The notes under the pieces are model-generated. The model did not search any database, had not been told where the DNA came from, and worked only from the letters and a program-made list of their open reading frames with translations. The position numbers and the translations under genes are program-made. From Oscillospiraceae bacterium (lineage in GTDB: Bacteria > Bacillota > Clostridia > Oscillospirales > Oscillospiraceae): 64,000 nucleotides of DNA. Each line of letters starts with the position of its first letter. Within the stretch, counting starts at the first letter, position 1. Shown in pieces: positions 9,833 to 17,885 of this stretch. Where the stretch lies: NCBI GenBank assembly GCA_021203885.1, contig JAJQAH010000031.1, forward strand, positions 1-64,000. Reading direction: 5' to 3'.

Positions 9833-9861
9833 TTGCGCTTTCGAGTGATCTGTTCTATAAT
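9833..9861 (+). promoter_or_regulatory. Promoter of tRNA-Leu
   Basis: TTGCGC at 9833-9838 and a perfect TATAAT at 9856-9861 are separated by 17 bases and lie 12 bases before the mature tRNA. Confidence 0.8.
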
Positions 9862-9873
9862 ACTCTAGCATCT

Positions 9874-9960
9874 GCCGGTGTGTTGGAATTGGTAGACGAG
9901 GTGGATTCAAAATCCATTGTTGGCAACAGCGTGCGGGTTCGAGTCCCGCCACCGGCACCA
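9874..9960 (+). tRNA. tRNA-Leu(CAA)
   Basis: This is an 87-base tRNA with the CCA end encoded. The acceptor stem GCCGGTG pairs with CACCGGC; the D-arm contains TTGGTAGACG; the anticodon loop TTCAAAA gives anticodon CAA (decoding UUG). A long variable arm marks it as class II. The T-arm GGGTTCGAGTCCC is canonical. It is transcribed alone from a consensus promoter and followed by an 11-bp hairpin. Confidence 0.97.
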
Positions 9961-9970
9961 GGGCACAACG

Positions 9971-10020
9971 TAATCCGAACCGGATCTTCCCTCCGGGAGA
10001 CAGGTTCGGATTATATGTTT
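9971..10020 (+). terminator. Hairpin terminator after tRNA-Leu
   Basis: A perfect 11-bp inverted repeat, TAATCCGAACC (9971-9981) with its complement at 10003-10013, encloses a smaller hairpin and is followed by ATATGTTTT. The T-tract is weak but the placement directly after the tRNA supports termination or 3' processing. Confidence 0.7.
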
Positions 10021-10083
10021 TGGGGTGGCAAAAACGGACCGGAGGCGCTGCCCCATTTCTGACTGTTCTTCCCTTTTTAGAGG

Positions 10084-10113
10084 TTGACAATCTTCCGGGG
10101 AATAGGGTATAAT
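10084..10113 (+). promoter_or_regulatory. Consensus promoter of tRNA-Val
   Basis: A perfect TTGACA (10084-10089) and a perfect TATAAT (10108-10113) are spaced by 18 bases, 15 bases before the tRNA. A near-ideal sigma-A promoter suits a stable RNA gene. Confidence 0.9.
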
Positions 10114-10128
10114 TCTTCTTGCAACCGA

Positions 10129-10205
10129 GGACGATTAGCTCAGCTGGTATGAGCATCCGCTTGACGTGCGGGGGGTCACAGGTTCAAGTCCTGTATCGTC
10201 CACCA
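10129..10205 (+). tRNA. tRNA-Val(GAC)
   Basis: This is a 77-base class I tRNA with encoded CCA. The acceptor stem GGACGAT pairs with ATCGTCC; the D-loop contains AGCTCAGCTGGT; the anticodon loop TTGACGT gives anticodon GAC (Val). The T-arm CAGGTTCAAGTCCTG is canonical. A terminator with 14-bp stem follows immediately. Confidence 0.96.
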
Positions 10206-10210
10206 AAGAA

Positions 10211-10252
10211 AAAGCTCTGCGGTCTTTTATGACTGCAGGGCTTTCTTTTTTT
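10211..10252 (+). terminator. Terminator after tRNA-Val
   Basis: The stem AAAGCTCTGCGGTC (10211-10224) pairs with 10231-10244 with one mismatch and is followed by CTTTTTTT. Confidence 0.9.
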
Positions 10253-10295
10253 GGCTTCCGGGCGCCGCCACCTCCGCATTGCTGCCGGGAGCAGG

Positions 10296-12059
10296 TCAGA
10301 GCTCTTTTGCCGGCGGAAGCGCGTATTTTTCTTCCATCTGCCGATATTTCTCTTTGTATTCTTCGCTGTCGGTCCTGAATTCCTTCAGGGATTCATGCAG
10401 TCCCAGGGCACCTCTGCTGGTCTCCAGAACACAGCCGGCGATATTGGAACAGTGGTCGGAGGCACGTTCCAGATCCGTCAGGATATCGGTCAGGACAAAC
10501 CCCGCATCCACGGAACATTCCCCGTTCTGCAGCCGCAGGACATGTCTGGCCCGCAGCTGGTCACAAAGGGACTCCACGAGCTGTTTCAGCGGCTCGACGG
10601 AGGAAGCGATCTCGAGATCATCTTTCGTGAAAGCGTTGTAGGCCGTATCCATGGTCTCTTCCACGGCGGATGTCAGCACATGGAGCTCGTCCTGCGCGGC
10701 TTCACTGAAAGAGGCATCTCTGTATTGCAGCTCCTCCATGGATTCCAGCATTCTCAGCGCATGGTCGGAGATCCGTTCCACGTCGCTGATAATAAACAGC
10801 AGTTTGGAAGTCTCCGTACTCTCTTTTTCACTCATGGAATGGGAGGACAGTTTGACAAGATAGGTCCCGAGCATATCCTGGTATTCGTCCGTCGTCGCTT
10901 CCTCCTCCCGGACCTCATTGGCAAGATCCGGAGAGTAATCCAAAATGCACCGGATGCTTTTTTTCATGCTTCCCATGGCACATAAGGTCATGTCGCCGGC
11001 AACACTGCGGCAACGCTCGACCGCGAAAGAAGGAGTGGTCAGCAGGCGTTCATCCAGAAGGACCTCGGAGTCCTTCGACTGCCGCTTGTCCGGAACCAGG
11101 CGGATAGCCAGTTTTTCCAGCAGCGACGCGGCCGGCAGCATCAGTGCGGTACACAGGACATTGAACACCGTGTGGATAATCGCGATAGTTGCCTGATTGA
11201 CGGAATCATTGATAAAGGAGAACGAGAAGATCGCGTTTGCGGCATAGAAGACCGCCAGCCAGAAAAAGCATCCGATTATATTGAAGCACAGGTGCACCAC
11301 CGCGGCCCGTTTGGCGTTTTTATTGGCCCCGACGGCAGAGATCATGGCCGTCACGCAGGTCCCGATATTCTGGCCCATTATAATAGGCAGTGCCATCCCC
11401 ACCGTCACTTCTCCTGTAACGGATAAGGCCTGCAGAATCCCCACGGAGGCGGAAGAAGACTGAATAATGGCGGTCAATACCGCTCCGACCAGAACACCCA
11501 GGACCGGATTGTTGAATGCCAGCAGGATATTCTGGAATTCAGGCACATCCGCCAGCCCGGAGACCGCGCTGGACATGGTCTCCATCCCGAACATCAGCAC
11601 AGCGAACCCCAGCAGGATATAGCCGATGTCCTTTCGGGACTGTTTCCTGAAGCCCATGACCAGAATAATGCCTATCAGGGCCAGGACGGGCGTAAAATTA
11701 GCCGGTTTGAATATCTGGACAATAAAGCTGCCGCTGTCGATCCCGGTCAGTGAAAGGATCCACGCAGTCACCGTTGTCCCCACGTTGGCCCCCATGATCA
11801 CGTTGATCGCCTGGCGCAGGGTCATGACACCGGAATTGACAAAGCCTACCACCATAACCGTGGTGGCTGAGGAGGACTGAATGACGGCCGTCACGACGAG
11901 GCCGGTTAAAAAGCCGGCGATCCGTCCGGAAGTCAGGCGGCCGATCATTCCCCGCAGGCTGGTACCGGCTCTCTTCTCCAGGGATGAACTCATCTGATTC
12001 ATTCCGAAAAGGAACAGGCACAGCCCGCCAACCAGAGTTAGTACATCTGTAAACTCCAT
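10296..12059 (-). CDS. Na/Pi cotransporter family protein with C-terminal PhoU domain
   Basis: This 587-residue protein has two copies of the Na/Pi cotransporter repeat, marked by TAVIQSSSATTVMVVGF near residue 60 and TAIIQSSSASVGILQAL near 200. The QSSS motifs form the sodium/phosphate site. Eight or nine membrane segments span roughly residues 5-320. The last ~230 residues are a helical PhoU-like domain (HALRMLESMEEL, HCSNIAGC) thought to control phosphate flux. Start at 12059 follows AGGGAGATTT. It stands alone, convergent with the tRNA unit, without pst genes nearby. Phosphate is the likely substrate by family. Confidence 0.9.
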   Translation of the reverse strand: MEFTDVLTLVGGLCLFLFGMNQMSSSLEKRAGTSLRGMIGRLTSGRIAGFLTGLVVTAVIQSSSATTVMVVGFVNSGVMTLRQAINVIMGANVGTTVTAWILSLTGIDSGSFIVQIFKPANFTPVLALIGIILVMGFRKQSRKDIGYILLGFAVLMFGMETMSSAVSGLADVPEFQNILLAFNNPVLGVLVGAVLTAIIQSSSASVGILQALSVTGEVTVGMALPIIMGQNIGTCVTAMISAVGANKNAKRAAVVHLCFNIIGCFFWLAVFYAANAIFSFSFINDSVNQATIAIIHTVFNVLCTALMLPAASLLEKLAIRLVPDKRQSKDSEVLLDERLLTTPSFAVERCRSVAGDMTLCAMGSMKKSIRCILDYSPDLANEVREEEATTDEYQDMLGTYLVKLSSHSMSEKESTETSKLLFIISDVERISDHALRMLESMEELQYRDASFSEAAQDELHVLTSAVEETMDTAYNAFTKDDLEIASSVEPLKQLVESLCDQLRARHVLRLQNGECSVDAGFVLTDILTDLERASDHCSNIAGCVLETSRGALGLHESLKEFRTDSEEYKEKYRQMEEKYALPPAKEL

Positions 12060-12195
12060 AAATCTCCCTTATTCTCTTTCCTTTTTTCTCTACGCTCTTT
12101 TTCCAACTTTAATCATAGCAAAAATTTTGAATTAAGCAACCCATTTTTAGAAATTCGTTTTGCTTTTCCATCGAATCTCTATTTTGATGTTTTCC

Positions 12196-12232
12196 TCTAA
12201 AAAAATACTGTATCTTTTGTACAAAGATACAG
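12196..12232 (-). terminator. Terminator of the TPR gene
   Basis: A perfect 10-bp stem (12208-12217 with 12223-12232, loop TGTAC) is followed on the - strand by TATTTTTTT. It lies 12 bases beyond the TPR-protein stop. Confidence 0.92.
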
Positions 12233-12243
12233 CATCCCGACTT

Positions 12244-13806
12244 TTATCCGGAAGAATCTTCCTGTTCCGCCTGCTTTTTGGCCTGTTCCGCAGCGGCTTT
12301 TTCCCTGTCATATTCCATTTTATATATATGCTTGACCCGGGCATTATATTCACGGGCCTGCTGAACATCCCCCAGCTTTTCATCCACCATCGCCAGAGCA
12401 TTGTATACATCCAGCAGCTGCGGATCATTTGGGCCGAACCGGCCGGCCAGGATCTTTCTGGATGCCTCCAGCGCCTTCGCGGAGTCCTCATAATTCTCCC
12501 GAATAAAAAGCAGGGCTCCGAGGTTATACTGCGCCTGAGCCACACCCACATGATCCTCTTCCACGTTGTTGAGCCAGATACTCAGGGATTCCCGCAGAAG
12601 CTGCTCGGCCTCATCCAGACGGCCCAGGCCCCTGCAGGCGGCCGCCAGGTTGTCCAGGCTCTCGGTCACCGCCGGATGGTCCGTCCCGAAACAGGCACGG
12701 CGGATCTCCAAAGCCCGTCGGTGGAGGGTCTCCGCCTCCTCATATTCTTCCCGCCCGCAGAGAAGAACCCCCAGGTTGTTCAGGGACTGGGCGACGGCGG
12801 GGTGATTAACTCCCAGAGATGCCTCTCTGGCTTGAAGGGCAAGCCTATAATACTCTTCTGCTTTTTCACTTTCATCGTGTACATCATGGATCTGTCCGAG
12901 GTCCTCATACATCTGGGCAAGCTCCGGAGAGGTTTCCTCTCCGCACCCGCCATAGATCTCCATTGCTTCCTTTTCTGCCTTTTCCGACTCATCCGGCCGG
13001 TCGGTATATAGATACAGTACGGCCAGCCGGGCCAGTTTATCTGCCACTTCCGGGTCTTCCGGTGACTTGGATTGTTTCAGAAGGTCGGCGGCCTGCTGAA
13101 AAAGGGTCTCGGCCGCATCGAAAAAGCCCTGCGCCATAAAGGCTTCCGCCAGCCGTCCCAGAGCATCGGCGAAGGCGGGATTTCCCGGAGTCAGCGTATC
13201 CTCATACAGTTTGATCACCTGACGCAGGATCTTTTCCGCCTGTTCCGGCTGCCCCATGGCCATATAATTGTCCGCCATACTGACCATGATCCGGCCAGGT
13301 TCGGGATCCTGTTCTCCCAGGTCGCGCTTCAGCATCTCCAGTGCTTTCCCCAGGTGATCCTGGCTTTCCAGGAGCCGGCCGGCCGCTTTATCGCATTCGG
13401 CCACGCCGGCCAGAACCTGCGCGATGCCCTGTGCGTCATCCGGGTCCTCTTTTTCCAGGACCTGCAGCGTCCGCTGCAAAATGGGTTCCGCATGGTCAAA
13501 CCGGCCCAGCTGCAGATAGAGCGCTGCCAGCGCATAGTCGGCCGCGGCTGTCTCCGGATGATCCGGGCCGTAACAATCACGACAGACCTTCGCGCTCTCC
13601 TCCAAATATTCTTCCGCGTTCCCGAAGTCACCTGCGGCCCGGCACAGCTCGCCGAGATTTCCCAGCCCCAGTGCAAGGTGCTCCCGGTCCTCTTCCTTTC
13701 TGGCTTTCTCCACCATTTCTTTTGCCAAGGTCAGAGACTGTTCACTTTCGCCCTCCTGCCACAGCCGGATCATTTCCTGATTCAGTTCTTCCCAGTCGCT
13801 CGCCAT
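12244..13806 (-). CDS. Tetratricopeptide repeat protein (kinesin-light-chain-like repeats)
   Basis: The 520-residue soluble protein is almost entirely TPR, with about nine helical pairs of 42-residue spacing. Examples are LALGLGNLGELCRAAGDF, HPAVAQSLNNLGVLLCGRE and HPAVTESLDNLAAACRGLG. The period and the HPAV/HPET turns are those of kinesin light chain-type TPR_10/12 repeats, which act as protein-binding scaffolds. No signal peptide or enzymatic domain is seen. The C-terminus is a charged helix rich in Lys, Glu and Ala. The ATG at 13806 follows AGGAGAGG. It appears monocistronic with its own terminator. The partner is unknown. Confidence 0.85.
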   Translation of the reverse strand: MASDWEELNQEMIRLWQEGESEQSLTLAKEMVEKARKEEDREHLALGLGNLGELCRAAGDFGNAEEYLEESAKVCRDCYGPDHPETAAADYALAALYLQLGRFDHAEPILQRTLQVLEKEDPDDAQGIAQVLAGVAECDKAAGRLLESQDHLGKALEMLKRDLGEQDPEPGRIMVSMADNYMAMGQPEQAEKILRQVIKLYEDTLTPGNPAFADALGRLAEAFMAQGFFDAAETLFQQAADLLKQSKSPEDPEVADKLARLAVLYLYTDRPDESEKAEKEAMEIYGGCGEETSPELAQMYEDLGQIHDVHDESEKAEEYYRLALQAREASLGVNHPAVAQSLNNLGVLLCGREEYEEAETLHRRALEIRRACFGTDHPAVTESLDNLAAACRGLGRLDEAEQLLRESLSIWLNNVEEDHVGVAQAQYNLGALLFIRENYEDSAKALEASRKILAGRFGPNDPQLLDVYNALAMVDEKLGDVQQAREYNARVKHIYKMEYDREKAAAEQAKKQAEQEDSSG

Positions 13807-13985
13807 ACGTTGTCCTCTCCTGTTTTTTTAGTTGCTTTTTCCCGATATCCCGGAAAAATGATCTGCAAGGTTCGAAAAAGGGGATCCTGCCGGCTGTTTT
13901 TTGCGATTTTGCTGAATCCGCTCCGGGGCAAATTGGCGGATTTTAACAAAAAAGAAGGCGCGATTAACAATCTGATTAAAGTGTA

Positions 13986-14014
13986 TTGACAAGTAAAACG
14001 ATATCATGTAAACT
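13986..14014 (+). promoter_or_regulatory. Promoter of the transhydroxylase-like operon
   Basis: A perfect TTGACA (13986-13991), 17-base spacer and TAAACT (14009-14014) form the best + strand promoter upstream of the operon. It is AT-rich around the -10. Transcription would start near 14021. Confidence 0.7.
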
Positions 14015-14218
14015 AATTCATAATCAAAAGCCGGATATATTATACTGGGTTTTTGAAAAAAAAACAATCCGTTTTGTGGATTTTCCCGGGTATGGGCCAT
14101 TGATCCGTGGAAGTGGCTCACCATCTCCTATGAAACACACAACAAATTCAAAGGATTCTACCCTTACCTGGCGGGGATATTTCCCATATAATGTGTAGGC
14201 GAAAAAATCAAACTGAAT

Positions 14219-14252
14219 GCTGGCCCGCTGCAAGTAGTGTGCCGGCCTTTTT
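14219..14252 (+). terminator. Intrinsic terminator/attenuator in the operon leader
   Basis: GCTGGC (14219-14224) pairs with GCCGGC (14241-14246), and an inner CGCTGC/GTAGTG helix extends the stem with one mismatch. CTTTTTCC follows directly. It lies between the promoter and the first start codon, so it is either an attenuator or the end of a short leader RNA. Confidence 0.6.
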
Positions 14253-14314
14253 CCTAGTTAGACGTACTCTGCGCTTTAAGCGGCAACGTAGATATTTAAG
14301 GAAGGTTAGAGATT

Positions 14315-15127
14315 ATGGATTCGCTGACTTATTACAAAACCCAAAGCTCTTTCACGGACCCGCGCAGCTATCAGGAACTGTATGATGCTCTGCCCCGCAC
14401 CGCCGAGGAACTTTCCGCTGTTGTTGACGGCCTGATGCTGGATTACAGGGATATATATAAGTATCCTATCGTCAATGAACGTCTTTTAACCATGCATTCC
14501 CGGACGGCAGAAGCTGTTATCGAGTCCATGCTTTCCTGGAATAAGGAACCTCTTGCCGAGGCCCGGCCGATGCCCGACCGTTTTCTGGCGGGAACATGTG
14601 ACTATGCCAACCTGTTCGTCTCCATGGCCCGCAACGCCGGAATCCCGGCTAGGAAACGGGCGGGCTTTTCTGAAGGCGAAAGCTGTGAGCGGCCCGAGTA
14701 TTACGATGAGAACGAGAATCAGTGGAAAATGCTGGATATCTCCGGCATGTATCCGGGCGAGTTCATTCCGGCTGCCGACATCTGGCTTGGCTGGCGCTGC
14801 GGCGAGGTGGACGCGAAGAAATTCACCGCCGCCATGGACAGCGGCTCGACTCTGATCCTGGCAAACCTGATGCTGGATATCGCCGCCATGAACAAACGGG
14901 AACTGCTGGAATGGGACCGCTATTCCTGGTCTCTGCGCCCGCTGGACGAGTTCAGCGACCGGGCCCTGCAGACACTGGACAAAGCGGCTGAATTGCTGCT
15001 TGCCGGGGATGACGGGCTGGAGGAGCTGTGGGCCTTATATGAAAATGAGGAGGGCATCCAGGTTCCGCGCATCGTCAGATGCTATCCGCCCAAGACTCCG
15101 CCCCACAAAGCGGAAGTCCCCGTCTGA
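14315..15127 (+). CDS. Transglutaminase-like protein lacking the usual catalytic His
   Basis: The 270-residue soluble protein contains a transglutaminase-core pattern: Cys95 in GTCDYANLFVSMARNAGIPAR, then W137 and Asp141 in QWKMLDIS. In the papain-like transglutaminase triad (Cys-His-Asp) a His is expected near residues 124-130, but that stretch reads CERPEYYDE with no His. It may therefore be inactive, use another residue, or act as a binding protein. It is the first gene behind the leader and terminator, 127 bases before the large molybdoenzyme subunit. GGAAGG precedes the ATG. A chaperone or maturation role for the adjacent enzyme is possible but unproven. Confidence 0.65.
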   Translation: MDSLTYYKTQSSFTDPRSYQELYDALPRTAEELSAVVDGLMLDYRDIYKYPIVNERLLTMHSRTAEAVIESMLSWNKEPLAEARPMPDRFLAGTCDYANLFVSMARNAGIPARKRAGFSEGESCERPEYYDENENQWKMLDISGMYPGEFIPAADIWLGWRCGEVDAKKFTAAMDSGSTLILANLMLDIAAMNKRELLEWDRYSWSLRPLDEFSDRALQTLDKAAELLLAGDDGLEELWALYENEEGIQVPRIVRCYPPKTPPHKAEVPV

Positions 15128-15138
15128 TCATGTTGTTG

Positions 15139-15156
15139 TCAGGAGCCGGCTCCTGA
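15139..15156. repeat. Perfect 18-bp palindrome between operon genes
   Basis: TCAGGAGCC is followed directly by its complement GGCTCCTGA, 12 bases after the transglutaminase-like stop. No T-tract follows in either direction, so it is not a standard terminator. It could be an operator dyad or an RNA processing/stability hairpin. Confidence 0.6.
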
Positions 15157-15254
15157 AAATATACGAGTTCAATCATCCCTACATGTGCCTGGCGCGTGGC
15201 CGCCGCGTACCGGTACCCGAAACCTACTTTAATATAGAATGAGAGGTAACTGCA

Positions 15255-17867
15255 ATGTCCATAAACGAAGGGTCCTTTACCACGTTCAAAAGCTCGGGTT
15301 ACTCAGCTTTTTGTAACGGATCCCACATTGCTGCGGTCGATGTGAAGGATGGAAAAATCCTGCGCATACGCCCCTTCCGGTACGACTGGAAGTACTCCAA
15401 GGAGCATCTGAATCCATGGAAGATTGAGGCCAGAGGAAAAGTTCTGGAGGCACCCTCAAAGACCTCCTGCGGTCCTTTCGGCATCACATGGAAAAAAAGC
15501 ATCTACTCCCCCAACCGGATCCCGTACCCGATCAAGCGGGTGGACTGGGACCCCAACGGGGAACGTAATCCGCAGAACCGGGGCATCTCCGGGTATGAGC
15601 GTATTTCGTGGGATGAGGCACTTGACATCATTACCAGCGAGATCCGCCGGATCATTGATACCTACGGTCCGTATGCCATCTATGCACAGGGCGACGGTCA
15701 CGGTGAGACGAAGATGGTCCACGGCCCCCACGGGTGCATGTTCAAACTGCTGGATCTTCTGGGCGGTTTCACCATGCAGATCCGGAACGCCGACTCCTGG
15801 GAAGGCTGGTTCTGGGGAACCAAGCACTTCTGGGGCGGTGAGCCTTTCGGCCTGATGCCAAACTGCTCCAATCTGTATACGGATGTGGCCAAATACAGTG
15901 AGCTTCTGCTTTACGAGGGCTGCGATCCCACCACCACCACCCGCGGATTCTGTTCCGGCGACCAGATCAGCCGTTTCTGCCTGTTCTATCGGGACATCGG
16001 CATCGAGACCATCTACATCTGTCCGGATCTGAATTACGGCGCCGCTGTTTTCGCGGACAAATGGATCCCGATCCTTCCGAATACCGATCCGGCCCTGCAT
16101 CTTGCCATCGCATATCAGTGGCTGAAAGCCGGCACCTATGATCAGGAGTATCTGGACAAGCATTCCGTGGGCTTTGACAAATTCGCCGAATATGTACTTG
16201 GCGAGGAGGACGGTGAACCCAAGACACCTGAATGGGCCTCTAAAAAATGCGGTGTTCCCGTCCGGATCATCAAGGCCCTGGCCATACACTGGGCGGAAAA
16301 AGTTACATCCGTGGTCCACGGATTCGGCGGTCCCTATATCCGTGGCCCCTATTCCAGCGAGGTTGCCCGTATCGAGGGTTGCGTCCTGGGCATGCAGGGC
16401 CTGGGCAAACCCGGTATCCACTCCATGTGCTATAACAACCGCGCCGTGTTCGGTTCGGAGGATCACCCCGTCGCACCGCCGACGCCGTGTTCCATCATGC
16501 ACGAGCCGTACCAGCTGAACGTGCGTGCGGCCTATACCGGCTACAACCCGTTCCCCTGGCAGGGTCTTCCCAAACAGTGTATTCCCGAAACTCTGATCCA
16601 CGATGCGATCCTGAAAGGTCATTTCGAGATCTACGGCTCCTCGCTGCAGGTCACGCCCGCCAGCGAGCAGTTCATCAAATACACGTATCCGGCCCCGGGC
16701 TGTTCGCCCATCCATATGATGTGGTCCGACACGCCCTGCCTGACGACCTGCTGGAATGACTCCAACAGCACCATCGAAGCGTTCCGTCATCCCTCCATCG
16801 AGTTTATCCTGGTGCAGCATCCCCGCATGGAGAATGACTGCCTGTTCGCCGATATCGTACTGCCCGTCAACACGAAGTATGAGGAGGAAGATATCGGGGA
16901 CGACCGCGAATCCGCCGGCTACGACTTGATCTATCTGGAAGACCAGTGTATCGAACCCCTGGGTGAATCCCACTCGGACTACGAGATCGTATGCATGATT
17001 GCGGAACGACTGGGCCTGCTGGAAGAGTATACCGACGGCGAGACGGTTAAGGAAAAGATCAAAAAGGGATTTGATGAATCAGGCGTTGAGAAAGTCTGCG
17101 GCTTCACGTGGGAAGAGTTCCGGGAAAAAGGCTATTTTGCCGTTCCCTGTGATCCCGAATGGGAAAAATACCGTCCCGGCCTGAACGAGTTTTATGAGGA
17201 CCCGTCCAAATATCCACTTGAGACGCCCTCCGGTCTGCTGGAGTATGAATCCATCAATCTGAAAAAGTACTTCCCGGACGATGATGAGCGTCCGCCCGTT
17301 CCACACTGGGTGGAAAAAAGTGAGTTCCACGATGAGCGCATCGGCGGCGAAAGAGCGAAAAATTATCCGCTGCTCGTCATTTCCAACCATCCCCGCCACC
17401 GCACTCACGCGAATATGGACGACAACGACTGGTTCCATGAGATCGTGACCTGCAAGGTCAAGGGCGATGACGGTTACCTGTATGAGCCTGTGTGGATTCA
17501 TCCTTCAGATGCGGAGCCCCGCGGGATCAAAGACGGTGACGTCGTAGAAGTGTACAATGAGCGCGGTATCGTCCTGGGCGGTGCCAAGGTCTGGGAACGC
17601 ATTATGCCCGGGGCTGTCTACATGGACCATGGTGCCCGCGCCGACTTTATCGATCCGGGTAAGATCGACCGGGGCGGCGCCATTAACCTGATCTCTTCAC
17701 ACCACACGACCTCCAAGAACTGTGCCGGCATGGTATGTTCCGGATTCCTGGTAGATGTCAGGAAGTGCCACCTTGATGAGCTTCGCAGCAAGTATCCCGA
17801 GGCTTTTAACCGCCCGTATAGTCCTTCATCCGGACTGGTTTTCGAGCGAGTCCTCGCGAAAAAATAA
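15255..17867 (+). CDS. Molybdopterin oxidoreductase, transhydroxylase-type large subunit 1
   Basis: The 870-residue protein belongs to the DMSO-reductase superfamily (bis-molybdopterin guanine dinucleotide). The closest recognised relative is the pyrogallol-phloroglucinol transhydroxylase alpha subunit (875 residues in Pelobacter acidigallici). As in that enzyme there is no N-terminal CxxC iron-sulfur motif and no Tat signal, so it should be cytoplasmic. Residues matching the transhydroxylase active site are visible: His149 (GDGHGE) and Asp180-Ser181 (NADSWEGW), Ser being the expected Mo ligand. A C-terminal molydopterin-binding domain follows (about 710-860). The start at 15255 follows GAGAGGT. 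The 274-residue partner lies 18 bases downstream. A reductive dehydroxylase of related aromatics is an alternative. Confidence 0.82.
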   Translation: MSINEGSFTTFKSSGYSAFCNGSHIAAVDVKDGKILRIRPFRYDWKYSKEHLNPWKIEARGKVLEAPSKTSCGPFGITWKKSIYSPNRIPYPIKRVDWDPNGERNPQNRGISGYERISWDEALDIITSEIRRIIDTYGPYAIYAQGDGHGETKMVHGPHGCMFKLLDLLGGFTMQIRNADSWEGWFWGTKHFWGGEPFGLMPNCSNLYTDVAKYSELLLYEGCDPTTTTRGFCSGDQISRFCLFYRDIGIETIYICPDLNYGAAVFADKWIPILPNTDPALHLAIAYQWLKAGTYDQEYLDKHSVGFDKFAEYVLGEEDGEPKTPEWASKKCGVPVRIIKALAIHWAEKVTSVVHGFGGPYIRGPYSSEVARIEGCVLGMQGLGKPGIHSMCYNNRAVFGSEDHPVAPPTPCSIMHEPYQLNVRAAYTGYNPFPWQGLPKQCIPETLIHDAILKGHFEIYGSSLQVTPASEQFIKYTYPAPGCSPIHMMWSDTPCLTTCWNDSNSTIEAFRHPSIEFILVQHPRMENDCLFADIVLPVNTKYEEEDIGDDRESAGYDLIYLEDQCIEPLGESHSDYEIVCMIAERLGLLEEYTDGETVKEKIKKGFDESGVEKVCGFTWEEFREKGYFAVPCDPEWEKYRPGLNEFYEDPSKYPLETPSGLLEYESINLKKYFPDDDERPPVPHWVEKSEFHDERIGGERAKNYPLLVISNHPRHRTHANMDDNDWFHEIVTCKVKGDDGYLYEPVWIHPSDAEPRGIKDGDVVEVYNERGIVLGGAKVWERIMPGAVYMDHGARADFIDPGKIDRGGAINLISSHHTTSKNCAGMVCSGFLVDVRKCHLDELRSKYPEAFNRPYSPSSGLVFERVLAKK

Positions 17868-17885
17868 ATAAGGAGCCTGCAGAAG

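Larger units (their letters stand above)
13807..14314 (+). promoter_or_regulatory. 508-base intergenic region: promoter and long leader of the molybdoenzyme operon
   Basis: No protein gene is supported here. Bases 13986-14014 hold a + strand promoter, giving an untranslated leader of about 290 bases before the ATG at 14315. The leader contains an A9 run near 14056-14064, a GC-rich middle part and a terminator-like hairpin at 14219-14252, then GGAAGG as the ribosome site. No known riboswitch class was recognised. Leader length plus a terminator before the first gene suggests attenuation. Confidence 0.6.

Noticed and set aside
9803-10156. 117-residue - strand frame containing LEPARCCQQWILNPPRLP
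   Set aside because: It is the antisense translation of the tRNA-Leu gene, a well-known false annotation type.
13072-13989. 305-residue + strand frame
   Set aside because: Antisense to the TPR gene and running over the promoter region; repeats of the - strand explain its periodicity.
14056-14215. Possible molybdenum cofactor riboswitch in the leader
   Set aside because: I looked for the known class because the operon encodes molybdoenzymes, but could not identify its conserved core; only an unclassified leader is reported.
15456-16973. 505-residue open frame on the - strand
   Set aside because: It is antisense to the transhydroxylase-like large subunit 1. Codon structure and motif content of the + strand gene are strong; the - strand reading has no domain and no ribosome site.
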